64,000 nt of DNA from Leekyejoonella antrihumi (GTDB taxonomy: Bacteria; Actinomycetota; Actinomycetes; Actinomycetales; Dermatophilaceae). This document shows positions 24,618 through 36,226 of the stretch, one piece after another. A program made the position numbers and the translations under genes. How positions within the stretch are numbered: position 1 is the stretch's first letter; every line of letters starts with the position of its first letter. The DNA lies in contig NZ_VCQV01000006.1 of the NCBI RefSeq assembly GCF_007845645.1, positions 1 through 64,000 on the forward strand. Reading direction: 5' to 3'. A model generated the notes under the pieces. That model made no database searches. It was not told the origin of the DNA and saw nothing but the letters and a program-made list of their open reading frames with translations.

Positions 24618-24871
24618 CAGGCTTCGGGCCCTGCGTTGGCGTCTTCGCCCCTGAGCGCCTCACCGGCTGCGTGAAACTGTTCTCCAGCCACCGTTCGTGG
24701 TCCAAGAGCCACAACGCCCGACGCGTGCCCACTTTGAAGCGGGTTCCGGTGGTGCCGGGCCGTCGAGCTCGGATGAGAATGGCCCGGTCGCCGACGCCAT
24801 ACGTCCACCGAGAATCAACAAATGGCTGCGCGGACTGCCTGGCCGTGCGGGTTCGCGCTCGCGCGGTTGGG

Positions 24872-26158
24872 TCAGTCGCTGGTGAGGGCGTCGCGCATCG
24901 GGAGCAACTTGGCCTCGGACTCGGCGAGCTCGGCGTCCGGCTCGGACCCGGCAACAACGCCGCACCCGGCGAAGATCGTGATGTGCCGCGTGTCGTGCGG
25001 GTCGAGGGCGCCGCACCGCAGCGCAATACCCCACTCGCCGTCGCCTGCGGTGTCCATCCAGCCGACCGGGCCCGCATAGCGCCCACGGTCCATGTGCTCG
25101 AGCTCCTCGATCACCGCGGCGGCCGCGGCGGTCGGGGTCCCGCACACCGCGGCGGACGGATGCAGCGCGGCGGCGAGCTTCAGCGAGCTGGCCCGGTCGT
25201 CCAGCACACCGGCGACATCCGTCGCCAAGTGCATGACGTTGGGCAGGTGCAGGACGAACGGCGACTCCGGCACGTTCATCGACGTGCAGTGCGGGCGCAG
25301 CGCATCGGCAACCGAGCGCACGGCATACTCGTGCTCCTCGAGGTCCTTGGATGAGCGAGCCAGCGACCCGGCCAGGGCCAGGTCGCGCTCGTCGTTGCCG
25401 GTGCGTTGGATCGTTCCCGCCAGGATGCGAGACATCACCAGGCCCTTCTCCCGGCGCACCAGCATCTCCGGGGTCGCGCCGATCAGGCCGTCGACGCTGA
25501 AGGTCCACGTGTTCGCGTACTGCTCGGACAACCGCTGCACGAGCCATTGGGGGCCGATCGGTGCGGCCGCCTCGACCTGGACGTCGCGCGCCATGACGAC
25601 CTTGTCCACGTCGCCGGCCTGGATCAGCTCGACCGTGCGGGCGATCGCGGTGGTCCATTGTGGGCCGGTCAGTGCGCCGTCGCTGTAGGCCAGCTCGCCG
25701 GGCGCACTCGCCGCCGGGGTGGGCACGATTCGTGGCGCAGGCGACAGCCGCCCGGCCGGGCTGATGTGCGTCACCCAGCTGACGCCATCACGTCGTCCGA
25801 CGACCACGGCCGGTATGACGAGGGCCGCCCCCGCATCGGAGTGCGGGCTGAACGCGAACGAGCCGAACGCGATGGGGCCGCTTCCGGGCACATCGACGTC
25901 TGTGCGGCACACGGCCTGCGCGGACACCTGGCGCCACCAGGCCTCGGCGTCCTCGAACCGGTCTTCGCCGGTGGTGCGCACGCTGGCGGCGCGCCCCCAA
26001 CCGATCAGGCCGTCGCCGTCGCGTAGCCAGGAGACGACGTCGCGAGCGGGGACGTCGGCGGGCACCAGGGCAGCCAGATCGCCGGGGTCGGGGATTGCGG
26101 TGGTGCGGGCGACCAGCGAGGGTGTGCCGGGCGCGTCGTCGACCAGGGGAAGGGTCAT
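24872..26158 (-). CDS. menF: Isochorismate synthase (MenF-type)
   Basis: A 428-aa chorismate-utilising enzyme that converts chorismate to isochorismate, the step before MenD. The C-terminal catalytic half shows [34 protein letters not shown] and [10 protein letters not shown], then [11 protein letters not shown] and [23 protein letters not shown] with the Mg2+-binding glutamates. The N-terminal 150 residues are the variable domain of the family. EntC/DhbC siderophore homologues look alike, but the neighbouring menG, menJ and complex I genes favour menaquinone. It is divergent from menG, with 85 bp between starts. Confidence 0.92.
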   Translation of the reverse strand: MTLPLVDDAPGTPSLVARTTAIPDPGDLAALVPADVPARDVVSWLRDGDGLIGWGRAASVRTTGEDRFEDAEAWWRQVSAQAVCRTDVDVPGSGPIAFGSFAFSPHSDAGAALVIPAVVVGRRDGVSWVTHISPAGRLSPAPRIVPTPAASAPGELAYSDGALTGPQWTTAIARTVELIQAGDVDKVVMARDVQVEAAAPIGPQWLVQRLSEQYANTWTFSVDGLIGATPEMLVRREKGLVMSRILAGTIQRTGNDERDLALAGSLARSSKDLEEHEYAVRSVADALRPHCTSMNVPESPFVLHLPNVMHLATDVAGVLDDRASSLKLAAALHPSAAVCGTPTAAAAAVIEELEHMDRGRYAGPVGWMDTAGDGEWGIALRCGALDPHDTRHITIFAGCGVVAGSEPDAELAESEAKLLPMRDALTSD

Positions 26159-26243
26159 GGCCTACAAGAGTAGTCGCGGGACCGGGGGAGGGGCGGGGGA
26201 GGCCCTCGCGCGGCGGGAGCAGGGCGTACGGGACGATGGGCGC

Positions 26244-26954
26244 ATGAACCGCGCCAGCCTCGAGAAACGCCCCACCGACGTCGCCCGAATGTTCGACGGG
26301 GTGGCTGCCAGGTATGACCTCACCAACGATGTCCTCTCGATGGGACAGGATCGCCGTTGGCGCCGGCTGGTGCTGGAGGCGGTGCAGCCGGCACCCGGCG
26401 ACGTGGTGCTCGACATTGCGGCCGGCACCGGGACGAGCAGTGAGCCGTTCGCCGATCGCGGAGCGCGGGTCGTTCCGGCGGACTTCTCGCAGGGGATGCT
26501 GCGTAAGGGCAAGGTGCGCCGGCCGGATCTGGCGTTCACGGCCGCCGATGCGATGTCGCTGCCGTTCGCGGACGGAGTGTTCGACGCGGTGACGATGTCG
26601 TTCGGGCTGCGCAACGTGCTGGACCCCGTGCAGGCGTTGCGGGAGTTCCACCGAGTCACCAGGCCGGGTGGGCAACTGGTGGTCTGCGAGTTCTCGAAGC
26701 CCGTCAACAGAGCGTTCCGCAAGGTCTACTCGGAGTACCTCATGCAGGCACTGCCGAAGGTCGCCCGTCGAGTCGGCTCGAACGCCGAGTCGTATGTCTA
26801 TCTCGCCGAGTCCATCCAGGCCTGGCCGGACCAGCAGGGCCTGTCGTCGTGGTTGCAGCGCGCCGGCTGGAGAGGCGTCGAGTGGCGCAATCTGTCGGGC
26901 GGCATCGTCGCACTGCACAGAGCGACCAAGGCGATCGAAGTAAGGAGTGCCTAA
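26244..26954 (+). CDS. menG: Demethylmenaquinone methyltransferase (MenG/UbiE)
   Basis: A 236-aa SAM-dependent methyltransferase performing the last methylation of menaquinone. Motifs: [20 protein letters not shown] near the start, the SAM loop [19 protein letters not shown] (about residue 52), [18 protein letters not shown] and the C-terminal [17 protein letters not shown] 26244 is the family-length start. The frame stays open far upstream on the plus strand, but that stretch is covered by menF on the other strand. It is followed by menJ after 73 bp. Confidence 0.95.
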   Translation: MNRASLEKRPTDVARMFDGVAARYDLTNDVLSMGQDRRWRRLVLEAVQPAPGDVVLDIAAGTGTSSEPFADRGARVVPADFSQGMLRKGKVRRPDLAFTAADAMSLPFADGVFDAVTMSFGLRNVLDPVQALREFHRVTRPGGQLVVCEFSKPVNRAFRKVYSEYLMQALPKVARRVGSNAESYVYLAESIQAWPDQQGLSSWLQRAGWRGVEWRNLSGGIVALHRATKAIEVRSA

Positions 26955-27027
26955 GTGGGTCCGGCAAAGGCCTAAGCCGTAGAGTGCCGTGGTTAGTGAA
27001 TGCCTTCACAAGCTTAAGGAACACACT

Positions 27028-28341
27028 GTGAGCCAGGTGGCATCAATCGCCGAAGCGGAGGAGACCGCCGACGTCATCATCGTCGGAGCCGGTCCCGGCG
27101 GGTCCGCCACTGCGGCATACCTGGCAATGTCCGGACTGGACGTCCTGCTGCTGGAGAAGACGCGCTTCCCCCGAGAGAAGGTCTGCGGCGACGGACTGAC
27201 CCCGCGGGCGGTCCGTGAGCTGATCAGCCTCGGCGTTCCCACGCCCGAGGACGACGGCTGGATCAAGAACAAGGGCCTGCGGATCATCGGCGGCGGTATG
27301 CGGTTGCAGCTGGACTGGCCGGACGTGGCCAGTTTCCCGCCCTACGGACTGGTGCGCACCCGACAGGACTTCGACGACATCCTGGCCAGGCACGCCGTCA
27401 AGCACGGCGCCCGACTACGGCAGGGCTGCAACGTGACGACACCCATTGTCGACGATGCCACCGGAAACATCACCGGTGTCGAGGCCAAGGAGATGGGTCA
27501 GGACGGGCGCGCGACCGGCAAGCGTCTGCGATACACCGCTCCGCTGGTCATCGCGGCCGACGGCAACTCCTCGCGGCTGTCCCTGTCGATGGGGCGGGAG
27601 AAGCGCGAGGACCGCCCGATGGGCGTGGCCGTCCGTGCCTACTACACCAGCCCCCGGCATGACGACGACTACCTCGAGTCCTGGCTGGAACTGTGGAGTA
27701 AGGACGCAGCGGGTAAGCGCGTGCTGCTGCCCGGCTACGGCTGGATCTTCGGTGTCGGAGACGGCACCAGCAACGTGGGCCTCGGCATCCTGAACACCTC
27801 GTCCGCCTTCGGCAAGACCGACTACAAGGACGTCATGCGGCAGTGGGTCGCCACGATGCCGCAGGAGTGGACGTACAACGAGGAGACCATCACCGGCCCG
27901 ATCCGCGGCGCCGCCCTGCCGATGGGGTTCAACCGGCAGCCGCACTACGACAAGGGACTGCTGCTCGTCGGCGACGCCGGCGGCATGGTCAACCCGTTCA
28001 ACGGCGAGGGCATCGCGTATGCCATGGAGTCCGGCCGACTGGCGGCGGAAGTCGTGGCCCAGGCGTTCGCTCGCGGGGATGCCGCCGGACGCGAGCGTGT
28101 CCTTGCGTCCTACCCTGGCGTCATGAAGGATGCCCTCGGTGGCTACTACACACTGGGGCGGATGTTCGCCAAGATGATTGGTAACCCGGATGTCATGCGG
28201 CTGGCCGTGAAGTACGGACTGCCACGGCAGACGATGATGAAGTTCCTGCTCAAGGTGATGGCGAACCTGGGTGATGGACGCGGTGGCGCAGTGGATGACC
28301 GTCTGCTGCACGCGCTGTCGCGGATGGCCCCGGCCGCATGA
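27028..28341 (+). CDS. menJ: Geranylgeranyl-reductase-family flavoprotein (MenJ-like menaquinone reductase)
   Basis: A 437-aa FAD protein. The Rossmann dinucleotide motif VIIVGAGPGGSATAAYLAMSG (first 12 residues VIIVGAGPGGSA) is near residue 16, with KVCGDGLTPRAV, the PxxYxW-like membrane segment and GDAGGMVNPFNGEGIAYAME in the second FAD motif. In actinobacteria, members at this locus partially reduce the isoprenyl side chain of menaquinone (MenJ, as in Mycobacterium). The position, after menG and before nuoA with a prenyl synthase at the far end, supports that. GTG 27028 follows AAGGAA. Some relatives reduce archaeal or carotenoid lipids instead. Confidence 0.88.
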   Translation: MSQVASIAEAEETADVIIVGAGPGGSATAAYLAMSGLDVLLLEKTRFPREKVCGDGLTPRAVRELISLGVPTPEDDGWIKNKGLRIIGGGMRLQLDWPDVASFPPYGLVRTRQDFDDILARHAVKHGARLRQGCNVTTPIVDDATGNITGVEAKEMGQDGRATGKRLRYTAPLVIAADGNSSRLSLSMGREKREDRPMGVAVRAYYTSPRHDDDYLESWLELWSKDAAGKRVLLPGYGWIFGVGDGTSNVGLGILNTSSAFGKTDYKDVMRQWVATMPQEWTYNEETITGPIRGAALPMGFNRQPHYDKGLLLVGDAGGMVNPFNGEGIAYAMESGRLAAEVVAQAFARGDAAGRERVLASYPGVMKDALGGYYTLGRMFAKMIGNPDVMRLAVKYGLPRQTMMKFLLKVMANLGDGRGGAVDDRLLHALSRMAPAA

Positions 28342-28393
28342 CCAATACCATGGGAGCGCGCCGCACCGCAGGTGCGCGGAAGGAGTCGCGACG

Positions 28394-28765
28394 ATGAACG
28401 GGCCGGACTACTCATATGCCCCGTTGCTGTTCTTTGCGGGGATCGGCGCTGCATTCGCGGTGTTCTCGGTCTTTGCGGCCTCCATCGCGGGACCCAAGCG
28501 TTACAACCGGGCCAAGGCCGACGCCTACGAGTGCGGAATCCAGCCGAGCCCGCATGCCGAAGGTGGCGGCCGAGTGCCGATCAAGTACTACCTGACCGCG
28601 ATGCTGTTCATCGTGTTCGACATCGAGTCGGTGTTCCTCTATCCGTTCGCCGTGTCGTTCGACCGGATGGGTCTGTTCGCCCTCGTGGAGATGGTCCTGT
28701 TCGTCGTGACCGTCTTCATCGCCTACGCCTATGTATGGCGTCGAGGGGGCCTGGAATGGGACTGA
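28394..28765 (+). CDS. nuoA: NADH-quinone oxidoreductase subunit A (cluster 1)
   Basis: A 123-aa membrane subunit with three helices. AYECGIQPSPHAEGGGRVPI and YYLTAMLFIVFDIESVFLYP are the conserved loop and helix 2 that contact the quinone-site channel. ATG 28394 has GGAAGGAG upstream. It heads the 14-gene nuo operon, 52 bp after menJ, so joint transcription is likely. Confidence 0.97.
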   Translation: MNGPDYSYAPLLFFAGIGAAFAVFSVFAASIAGPKRYNRAKADAYECGIQPSPHAEGGGRVPIKYYLTAMLFIVFDIESVFLYPFAVSFDRMGLFALVEMVLFVVTVFIAYAYVWRRGGLEWD

Positions 28766-28809
28766 CGAGGTCAACGGCACCGGTCGGCATCAAGTCAAGC
28801 GAGGCATAG

Positions 28810-29364
28810 ATGGGTATCGAAGAGAAGCTCCCGGCTGGGTTCCTGCTCAGCACGGTCGAGAACGTCGCGGGCTACATGCGCAAGTACTCCGTCTGGCCGG
28901 CAACGTTCGGGCTGGCGTGCTGCGCCATCGAGATGATGGCCGTCGGCACACCGGACTACGACATCGCCCGGTTCGGTATGGAGCGGTTCAGCGCCACGCC
29001 GCGTCAGGCCGACCTGATGATCGTGGCCGGCCGGGTCAGCCAGAAGATGGCGCCGGTCGTCCGGCAGGTCTACGACCAGATGCCCGAACCGAAGTGGGTC
29101 ATCTCGATGGGCGTGTGCGCCAGCTCCGGCGGGATGTTCAACAACTACGCGATTGTGCAGGGGGTCGACCACATCATCCCGGTCGACATCTACCTGCCCG
29201 GCTGCCCGCCGCGACCGCAGATGCTGCTGAACGCGATCCTCGAGCTGCATGACCAGATCCAGAACACCAAGCTCGGCGTGAACCGGCAGGAGGCGGCCCG
29301 TGCCGCCGAGGCGGCCGCGCTCAAGGCGACGCCGACTCACGCGATGAAGGGACTACTCGCGTGA
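28810..29364 (+). CDS. nuoB: NADH-quinone oxidoreductase subunit B (cluster 1)
   Basis: A 184-aa peripheral subunit carrying cluster N2, the last iron-sulfur centre before quinone. The ligands are visible as LACCAIEMM (tandem Cys near residue 37), GVCASSGG and [30 protein letters not shown] is also typical. The 26-residue C-terminal extension is Ala-rich. It overlaps nuoC by 4 bp. Confidence 0.97.
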   Translation: MGIEEKLPAGFLLSTVENVAGYMRKYSVWPATFGLACCAIEMMAVGTPDYDIARFGMERFSATPRQADLMIVAGRVSQKMAPVVRQVYDQMPEPKWVISMGVCASSGGMFNNYAIVQGVDHIIPVDIYLPGCPPRPQMLLNAILELHDQIQNTKLGVNRQEAARAAEAAALKATPTHAMKGLLA

Positions 29365-30122
29365 ATGAGGAATTGAAGCCGACGCCCGACGAGAACTCCG
29401 GACAGGAGACTCACGAGCAGGGGACGGGTGTCGTCCCGGCAGGGCAGTCCCACGAGCCGGTGGTCGTGGCCACCAAGAAGGGCCTGTTCGGTTCGTCGCT
29501 CGGCAACGACACGAGCGGTTACGGCGGGTTGAACCGACCGATCCTGTTCCCGGGAGCGGCCGAGCGTCCCTACGGCTCCTACTTCGACCAGCTCGCGGAC
29601 GACCTCGAGTCGTCGTTGGAGCGCAGCGGTGACCTTACCTACGACGACGCGGTCGAGCGCGTGGTCGTGCACAACCGCGAGATGACGATCTTCGTGGCTC
29701 GCGAGCACATTGCCCGGGTGGCCCGAGTCATGCGCGACGACCCGAGTCTGCGATTCGAGCTGTGCATGAGCGTGTCGGGTGTCCACTACCCGCAGGAGAC
29801 CGGTCGCGAGCTGCACGTGCTCTACCACCTGCTGTCGATTACCAACGGCAGCAAGCGAATTCGCTTGGAGGTCACCGCTCCTGAAGGGGATCCGCACATC
29901 CCTAGCGTGGTGGAGACCTACCCGGGGGCCGACTGGCACGAGCGCGAGACCTGGGACATGTTCGGGATCCAGTTCGACGGGCATCCGTCGCTGACCAGAA
30001 TCCTGATGCCGGACGACTGGCCCGGTCACCCGCAGCGCAAGGACTACCCGCTCGGAGGCATCCCGGTGGAGTACAAGGGCGCGACTATTCCGCCGCCGGA
30101 CGATCGGAGGTCGTACAACTAA
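29361..30122 (+). CDS. nuoC: NADH-quinone oxidoreductase subunit C (cluster 1)
   Basis: A 253-aa peripheral-arm subunit without cofactors. The conserved block runs [14 protein letters not shown], then [20 protein letters not shown] and [20 protein letters not shown]. About 70 N-terminal residues ([18 protein letters not shown]) are an acidic, low-complexity actinobacterial extension. It starts at a GTG overlapping the nuoB stop and touches nuoD by one base. Confidence 0.96.
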   Translation: MNEELKPTPDENSGQETHEQGTGVVPAGQSHEPVVVATKKGLFGSSLGNDTSGYGGLNRPILFPGAAERPYGSYFDQLADDLESSLERSGDLTYDDAVERVVVHNREMTIFVAREHIARVARVMRDDPSLRFELCMSVSGVHYPQETGRELHVLYHLLSITNGSKRIRLEVTAPEGDPHIPSVVETYPGADWHERETWDMFGIQFDGHPSLTRILMPDDWPGHPQRKDYPLGGIPVEYKGATIPPPDDRRSYN

Positions 30123-31492
30123 TGACGACACACACGAACTCTGCGCACACCGCGGGGTCGGATGCGTTCGGTGCCTCGACCCCGGGAGATGTCGACGCCG
30201 ACACCCCCGTGCTCAATGCCGTGGGCGGCGACTGGGACGACCTGGTCGACGAGGCGGCCGCGATGCACGAGGAGCGCATCGTGGTCAACATGGGTCCGCA
30301 GCACCCCTCGACCCATGGTGTGCTCCGACTGATCCTCGAGCTCGACGGCGAAACCGTGACCGAGGCGCGGGCCGGTATCGGCTACCTGCACACCGGCATC
30401 GAGAAGAACATGGAGTTCCGCACCTGGACCCAGGGCGTGACTTTCTGCACGCGCATGGACTACGTCATGCCATTGTTCAACGAGGCCGTCTACTGCCTGG
30501 CCGTGGAGAAGGCGCTCGGCATCACCGACCAGATCCCGGAGCGGGCCAACGTCATCCGGGTGCTGATGATGGAGCTCAACCGAGCGGCATCCCATCTGGT
30601 GGCGATTGCCACCGGCGGTATGGAGATGGGCGCCACCACCGTCATGACCATCGGGTTCCGGGAGCGTGAGCGGATCCTCGAGGTCTTCGAGATGGTCAGC
30701 GGCCTGCGAATGAACAACAACTACATCCGCCCCGGCGGGGTGGCGCAGGACATTCCGGCGGGTTGCATCGACAAGGTGCGCGAGATGGTGCCGCTGGTGC
30801 ACAAGGGCACCAAGGAGATCGAGGACCTCCTCAACGAGAACCCGATCCTGAAGGCGCGCACGGTCGACGTCGGCTACCTGGACCTGACCGGTTGCATCGC
30901 GCTCGGCGCCACCGGCCCGATCCTGCGATCGGCCGGCCTGCCCTACGACCTGCGCAAGGCCGACCCGTACTGCGGTTACGAGACCTACGACTTCGAGGTG
31001 ATCACCCGGGACACCTGCGACTCCTACGCGAAGCTGCGCAACCGGCTGGACGAGATCCACGAGTCGTTGAAGATCGTCGACCAGTGCATCGAGCGGCTGG
31101 ACAAGAACCCCGGACCGGTCATGGTCGAGGACAAGAAGATCGCCTGGCCGGCTCAGATGTCCGTCGGCGGCGACGGTCAGGGCAACAGCCTGGACCACAT
31201 CCGCGAGATCATGGGTGAGTCGATGGAGTCGCTCATCCACCACTTCAAGCTGGTGACCGAGGGGTTCCGGGTCCCACCGGGCCAGGCGTATGTCGCCATC
31301 GAGAGTCCCAAGGGCGAGCTCGGCTGCCATGTGGTGTCCGACGGCGGCACGCGCCCCTATCGTGCGCACTTCCGGGACCCGTCATTCAACAACCTGCAGG
31401 CCGTTGCGGCGATGTCAGAGGGCGGCAGCGTCGCCGACGTCATCATCGCGGTGGCCTCCATCGACCCCGTCATGGGAGGCGTTGATCGATGA
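30122..31492 (+). CDS. nuoD: NADH-quinone oxidoreductase subunit D (cluster 1)
   Basis: A 456-aa subunit forming the quinone pocket with NuoB and Nuo[16 protein letters not shown] (near residue 58) holds the His that, with a later Tyr, contacts the quinone head group; [16 protein letters not shown] and [11 protein letters not shown] at the C-terminus are hallmark motifs. It starts in the TAATGA overlap with nuoC. It is the only nuoD in the window; the second nuo cluster has none. Confidence 0.97.
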   Translation: MTTHTNSAHTAGSDAFGASTPGDVDADTPVLNAVGGDWDDLVDEAAAMHEERIVVNMGPQHPSTHGVLRLILELDGETVTEARAGIGYLHTGIEKNMEFRTWTQGVTFCTRMDYVMPLFNEAVYCLAVEKALGITDQIPERANVIRVLMMELNRAASHLVAIATGGMEMGATTVMTIGFRERERILEVFEMVSGLRMNNNYIRPGGVAQDIPAGCIDKVREMVPLVHKGTKEIEDLLNENPILKARTVDVGYLDLTGCIALGATGPILRSAGLPYDLRKADPYCGYETYDFEVITRDTCDSYAKLRNRLDEIHESLKIVDQCIERLDKNPGPVMVEDKKIAWPAQMSVGGDGQGNSLDHIREIMGESMESLIHHFKLVTEGFRVPPGQAYVAIESPKGELGCHVVSDGGTRPYRAHFRDPSFNNLQAVAAMSEGGSVADVIIAVASIDPVMGGVDR

Positions 31493-32334
31493 CAGACAAC
31501 ATGATTCATGTCCATGCGGAGAAGCACCCGCACGCATCGGATGCGATCCTGCACCCGCCGACACCGCTGCACGCCAGTGATGAGCCCTACACGGCGGAGC
31601 AGTTGGAGTCGCTGCACAGGGACTGCGCGGAGATCCTCGCCCGCTACCCCGTGAAGCGGTCGGCGCTGCTGCCGATCCTGCACCTGGTGCAGAGCGTCGA
31701 CGGCTATGTCACCGGTCGCGGAGTGCGCCTCTGCGCCGAGCTGCTGGACCTCTCCGAGGCCGAGGTCAGCGGTGTCGCAACGTTCTACACCCAGTACAAG
31801 CGGCACCCCAACGGTGAGTACACGGTCGGTGTCTGCACCAACACGCTGTGCGCGATCATGGGCGGCGACCTGATCTACGACCGGCTCTCCGAGCACCTGG
31901 GGATCGGGCACGACGAGACGACCCCGGACGGCAAGATCACCCTGGAGCGGGTCGAGTGCAACGCCGGCTGCGACTACGCACCGGTCGTGATGGCCAACTG
32001 GGAGTTTTTCGACAACCAGACTCCGGAGTCGGCCTGTGCGCTCACCGACGACCTGCGGGCCGGCAAGGACGTGGCGCCGTCGCGCGGCGCGGCCACGGTC
32101 TGCAAGTTCAAGCACGTCGAGCGAGTGCTCGCGGGGTTCCCCGACGGTCGGGCGAATGAGGGCCTGGGCGCCGGCGGTCCGTCCATCGAGGGCCTGGCGC
32201 TGGCCAAGCAGAACGACTGGCGCGCGCCCGGCGCCCAGCCGACCGATCAGGACCAGGCGAGCGCACTGACCGACGAGCCGGGCGGCCCGCATACCGGCCA
32301 CCCGCACAGCTCCAGTGGAGAGGCGAACGAATGA
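31489..32334 (+). CDS. nuoE: NADH-quinone oxidoreductase subunit E (cluster 1)
   Basis: A 281-aa thioredoxin-like subunit binding the [2Fe-2S] cluster N1a. The ligands are CTNTLC (about residue 118) and ECNAGC (about residue 157). [19 protein letters not shown] is the N-terminal helical bundle. A C-terminal tail of about 80 residues beyond the core ([18 protein letters not shown]) is typical of actinobacterial NuoE. It overlaps nuoF by 4 bp. Confidence 0.97.
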   Translation: MTDNMIHVHAEKHPHASDAILHPPTPLHASDEPYTAEQLESLHRDCAEILARYPVKRSALLPILHLVQSVDGYVTGRGVRLCAELLDLSEAEVSGVATFYTQYKRHPNGEYTVGVCTNTLCAIMGGDLIYDRLSEHLGIGHDETTPDGKITLERVECNAGCDYAPVVMANWEFFDNQTPESACALTDDLRAGKDVAPSRGAATVCKFKHVERVLAGFPDGRANEGLGAGGPSIEGLALAKQNDWRAPGAQPTDQDQASALTDEPGGPHTGHPHSSSGEANE

Positions 32335-33650
32335 CCACCCTCACACCGGTCCTCACCAGGTTCTGGGACGAGCCGCAGAGCTGGACGCTTGAGACGTACC
32401 TCAGGTACGACGGCTACCAGGCGCTCGGCACGGCCTTCGAGACCGAGCCGGCGGACCTCGTCGAGCAGGTGAAGTCCTCCGGGCTGCGGGGCCGTGGCGG
32501 CGCCGGGTTCCCCACCGGCCTCAAGTGGTCGTTCCTGCCCAAGCCCGACGGCGGCCCCCGCTACCTGGTGGTCAATGCCGACGAGTCGGAGCCGGGCACC
32601 TGCAAGGACATCCCGCTGATGATGGCCGCACCGCATCTCCTGGTCGAGGGCGCCATCATCACGTCGTTCGCGATCGGCTGCAACCACGCGTTCATCTACC
32701 TGCGCGGCGAGGTCGTGCACGTCTACCGGCGACTGATGAACGCGGTTCAGGAGGCGTATGACGCGGGCCACCTGGGCAAGAACATCCACGGGACCGGATT
32801 CGACCTCGACGTGACGGTGCACGCCGGCGCCGGCGCCTACGAGTGCGGCGAGGAGACGGCGCTGCTCGACTCGCTCGAGGGTCGCCGCGGCCAGCCGCGG
32901 CTCAAGCCGCCCTTTCCTGCGGTCGAGGGCCTGTATGCCAGGCCGACAGTGGTGAACAACGTCGAGTCGATTGCCTCGGTTCCCTCGATCGTCGGCAACG
33001 GCGCGGACTGGTTCGCCGGCATGGGCACCGAGAAGTCGCAGGGCTTTGGCATCTTCAGCCTGTCGGGTCACGTCACGCGTCCCGGTCAGTATGAAGCGCC
33101 GCTGGGCATCACGCTGCGCGAGCTGGTCGACATGGCGGGCGGTATCCGCGAGGGGCATCAGCTGAAGTTCTGGACCCCCGGTGGATCCTCCACGCCGATC
33201 TTCACCGACGAGCACTGGGACGTGCCGCTGGACTTCGAGTCGGTGGCCGCGGCCGGGTCGATGCTGGGCACCCGTGCCCTGCAGATCTTCGACGAGACCG
33301 TGTCGGTGGTGCACGCCGTAGCGCGCTGGACCGACTTCTACGCCCACGAGTCCTGCGGCAAGTGCACACCGTGCCGCGAGGGCACGTTCTGGCTGAAGCA
33401 GATCATGACCCGGCTGGAGGAGGGCCAGGGCACGCAGGACGACGTCGACAAGCTGCTCGACATCTGCGACAACATCCTGGGTCGCGCGTTCTGCGCGCTC
33501 GGCGACGGGGCCACCAGCCCGGTCACCTCGGCGATCCAGTACTTCCGTGAGGAGTTCGAGCTCGGGATGCACACCCCGTGGTGGGAGGCCTACCCGCCCG
33601 AGCGATCGGCCCTCTTTCCTGTAGCGAACAAGGAGACTGTCTCAGCATGA
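32331..33650 (+). CDS. nuoF: NADH-quinone oxidoreductase subunit F (cluster 1)
   Basis: The 439-aa NADH-oxidising subunit. The FMN/NADH-binding glycine-rich [13 protein letters not shown] lies near residue 55 and [15 protein letters not shown] near 170. The [4Fe-4S] N3 ligands are [11 protein letters not shown] (about residue 342) with a last Cys in RAFCALGDG. It is the electron entry point of the complex and has no counterpart in the second cluster. ATGA overlaps with both neighbours. Confidence 0.98.
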   Translation: MTTLTPVLTRFWDEPQSWTLETYLRYDGYQALGTAFETEPADLVEQVKSSGLRGRGGAGFPTGLKWSFLPKPDGGPRYLVVNADESEPGTCKDIPLMMAAPHLLVEGAIITSFAIGCNHAFIYLRGEVVHVYRRLMNAVQEAYDAGHLGKNIHGTGFDLDVTVHAGAGAYECGEETALLDSLEGRRGQPRLKPPFPAVEGLYARPTVVNNVESIASVPSIVGNGADWFAGMGTEKSQGFGIFSLSGHVTRPGQYEAPLGITLRELVDMAGGIREGHQLKFWTPGGSSTPIFTDEHWDVPLDFESVAAAGSMLGTRALQIFDETVSVVHAVARWTDFYAHESCGKCTPCREGTFWLKQIMTRLEEGQGTQDDVDKLLDICDNILGRAFCALGDGATSPVTSAIQYFREEFELGMHTPWWEAYPPERSALFPVANKETVSA

Positions 33651-36226
33651 CGACTGTCACCTCATCGTCCTCCGGCGGCGACTCGGCCGCCAAGGACGCA
33701 CCGAAGGCGCCCCCTGCGGAGGACCTGGTCACCCTGACGATCGACGGGGTCGAGACCAGCGTGCCCAAGGGCACCCTGGTCATCCGCGCCGCTGAGCAGA
33801 TCGGCATCCAGATCCCACGCTTCTGCGACCACCCGCTGCTGGACCCGGTCGGCGCCTGCCGGCAGTGCCTCGTCGAGGTGCCGGACGGCGGCAACGGCCG
33901 ACCAATGCCGAAGCCGCAGGCCTCCTGCACCCTTGCCGTCGGCGAGGGTATGCAGGTCAAGACGCAGCTCACCTCGGCCGTCGCCGACAAGGCGCAGCAC
34001 GGTCAGATGGAGTTTCTGCTGATCAACCACCCGCTGGACTGCCCGGTCTGTGACAAGGGCGGCGAGTGCCCGCTGCAGAACCAGGCGATGTCCAACGGTC
34101 GGCCGAAGAGCCGGTTCGAGGACGTCAAGCGGACCTTCCCGAAGCCGATCAACATCTCCTCCCAGGTGCTGCTGGACCGGGAGCGCTGCGTCCTGTGCGC
34201 ACGGTGCACCAGGTTCTCCGAGCAGATCGCCGGTGACCCGTTCATCGCTCTGCTCGAGCGCGGTGCCCTGCAGCAGGTCGGCATCTATGAAGAGAAGCCG
34301 TTCCAGTCCTACTTCTCGGGCAACACGGTGCAGATCTGCCCGGTCGGGGCGCTGACCGGCGCGGCCTACCGCTTCCGGTCCCGGCCGTTCGACCTGGTGT
34401 CCACACCGAGCGTGTGTGAGCACTGCGCCAGCGGGTGCGCGCAGCGCACCGACCACCGCCGCGGTGTGGTGCTGCGCCGGATGGCGCTGGAGGCGCCGGA
34501 GGTCAACGAGGAGTGGAACTGCGACAAGGGTCGCTGGGCGTTCACCTACGCGACGACCAAGCGTCTTCAACTGCCGCTGGTGCGCGATGAGCACGGTGAG
34601 CTGCAGGTGGCCGCCTGGCCAGAGGCCCTGGCGGCCGCGGCGAAGGGACTGCAGGCTGCGCGCGACGCGCAGGGTGTCGGCGTACTGACCGGTGGCCGGA
34701 TCACCATCGAGGACGCCTACGCCTACAGCAAGTTTGCTCGACTGGCCCTTGGCACCAACGACATCGACTTCCGGTCACGTCCGCACTCGCGCGAGGAGGC
34801 CGACTTCCTGGCCCACGCGGTCGTCGGGACCGGCCCGGACAGTGACGGCGGCGCCCGTGCGGTGACCTACCGCGACCTGGAGGCCGCGGCTTCCGTCCTG
34901 CTCGTCGGGTTCGAGCCCGAAGAGGAGTCGCCGATGGTCTTCCTGCGGCTGCGAAAGGCGCACCGCGACGGCCGGACCAAGGTCATGGCCATCGCGCCAT
35001 TCGTGACACACGGACTGGAGAAGATGGGTGGCTCGCTGATTGCGGCGGCGCCCGGCACCGAGGCCGAAGTCGTTGATGCGCTGATCGGCGGTGGCGGCGA
35101 GCTCACCGAGTTCAGTGACGCAATCGGCACCGAAAGCATCGTGCTGGTCGGTGAGCGGATGGCCACGGTGCCCGGTGCGCTCTCCGCGGCGTCCGCCCTG
35201 GCCGCGGCCAAGGGAGCACGCCTCGCGTGGATCCCGCGCCGTGCCGGCGAGCGCGGCGCGCTCGAGGCCGGCGCCCTTCCTGGGCTACTGCCCGGCGGCC
35301 GCTCGGTCACCGATGTCAGGGCTCGCGACGAGGTCGGCACGGTATGGGGCGCTCAGGATCTGCCGGGCACTCCGGGCCGGGACACCGCGGCCATGCTCGC
35401 GGCCGCCCGCGACGGTGAGCTGTCGGGCCTGCTGGTGGCCGGCGTCGACCTCGACGACCTGCCGAGCAGAGACGCTGCGGTTGCGGCCCTCCAGCGAGCG
35501 TTCGTGGTCTCCGTCGAGGCACGCGACAGCACGACGCAGGCCTACGCCGACGTCGTGCTCCCGGTCGCACCCCAGCAGGAGAAGGCCGGCAGCTTCCTCG
35601 ACTGGGAGGGTCGCGTGCGTCCCTTCCAGCGAGCCATCGAGAGCCAGTACTTCTCCGACTTCCGTGCACTCGACCTGCTGGCCGGTGAGATGGGCGAGTT
35701 CCTCGGCACCCGCACCGTCGAACAGGTCCGCGCGGAGATCGACGAGCTCGGCGGCTGGACGGGCGACCGAGCCGTGCGGCCCCGCGTGAAGTCGAAGGGC
35801 GTGCCGCGTCCGCTCATCGGCGAGGCGGTCCTTGCCACGTGGAGCCACCTGCTGGATCGTGGTGTGCTGCAGGACGGCGAGCCATACCTCGCGGGCACCG
35901 CCCCTCGGGCCGTGGCTCGACTCTCGCAGGCCACGGCCCGCAGTGCCGGGGTGGCCGAGGGCGAGCCGATCACCGTCTCGACGAAGACCGGGTCAATCAC
36001 CGTGCCGGCCGCGATCACGGCGATGCCCGACCACGTGGTCTGGCTGCCGACGAACTCGGGCGACAGCACCGTGCGCGCGTCGCTCGGCGCTGACGCCGGT
36101 GACATCGTCGCACTGACCAGGGCGCACGCCCTGACTGAGCGAGCGCAGCGAGCGAACAATGATGCAGGCGAATGGGAGGCCCCGACGCAGGAGGGGGCCA
36201 CCATGAGCAAGGGAGAGCAGCAGTGA
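33647..36226 (+). CDS. nuoG: NADH-quinone oxidoreductase subunit G (cluster 1)
   Basis: An 859-aa iron-sulfur subunit. In order: the [2Fe-2S] ligands [17 protein letters not shown], the His/Cys set [17 protein letters not shown], two [4Fe-4S] motifs [11 protein letters not shown] and [12 protein letters not shown], then the molybdopterin-oxidoreductase-like domain beginning [18 protein letters not shown] 33647 overlaps the nuoF stop; the frame is open 23 codons further upstream. The last 35 residues ([18 protein letters not shown] onward) run through a GAGCGAGCGCAGCGAGCG repeat core and look added on. GTGA overlap with nuoH. Confidence 0.97.
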   Translation: MTTVTSSSSGGDSAAKDAPKAPPAEDLVTLTIDGVETSVPKGTLVIRAAEQIGIQIPRFCDHPLLDPVGACRQCLVEVPDGGNGRPMPKPQASCTLAVGEGMQVKTQLTSAVADKAQHGQMEFLLINHPLDCPVCDKGGECPLQNQAMSNGRPKSRFEDVKRTFPKPINISSQVLLDRERCVLCARCTRFSEQIAGDPFIALLERGALQQVGIYEEKPFQSYFSGNTVQICPVGALTGAAYRFRSRPFDLVSTPSVCEHCASGCAQRTDHRRGVVLRRMALEAPEVNEEWNCDKGRWAFTYATTKRLQLPLVRDEHGELQVAAWPEALAAAAKGLQAARDAQGVGVLTGGRITIEDAYAYSKFARLALGTNDIDFRSRPHSREEADFLAHAVVGTGPDSDGGARAVTYRDLEAAASVLLVGFEPEEESPMVFLRLRKAHRDGRTKVMAIAPFVTHGLEKMGGSLIAAAPGTEAEVVDALIGGGGELTEFSDAIGTESIVLVGERMATVPGALSAASALAAAKGARLAWIPRRAGERGALEAGALPGLLPGGRSVTDVRARDEVGTVWGAQDLPGTPGRDTAAMLAAARDGELSGLLVAGVDLDDLPSRDAAVAALQRAFVVSVEARDSTTQAYADVVLPVAPQQEKAGSFLDWEGRVRPFQRAIESQYFSDFRALDLLAGEMGEFLGTRTVEQVRAEIDELGGWTGDRAVRPRVKSKGVPRPLIGEAVLATWSHLLDRGVLQDGEPYLAGTAPRAVARLSQATARSAGVAEGEPITVSTKTGSITVPAAITAMPDHVVWLPTNSGDSTVRASLGADAGDIVALTRAHALTERAQRANNDAGEWEAPTQEGATMSKGEQQ

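Noticed and set aside
24398-25354. Plus-strand 318-aa ORF opposite the MazF relic and menF
   Set aside because: Most of it is antisense to menF; no motif or ribosome-binding site supports it.
25719-26243. N-terminal extension of menG
   Set aside because: It would overlap menF on the opposite strand by 440 bp and has no match to the methyltransferase family; ATG 26244 gives the normal length.
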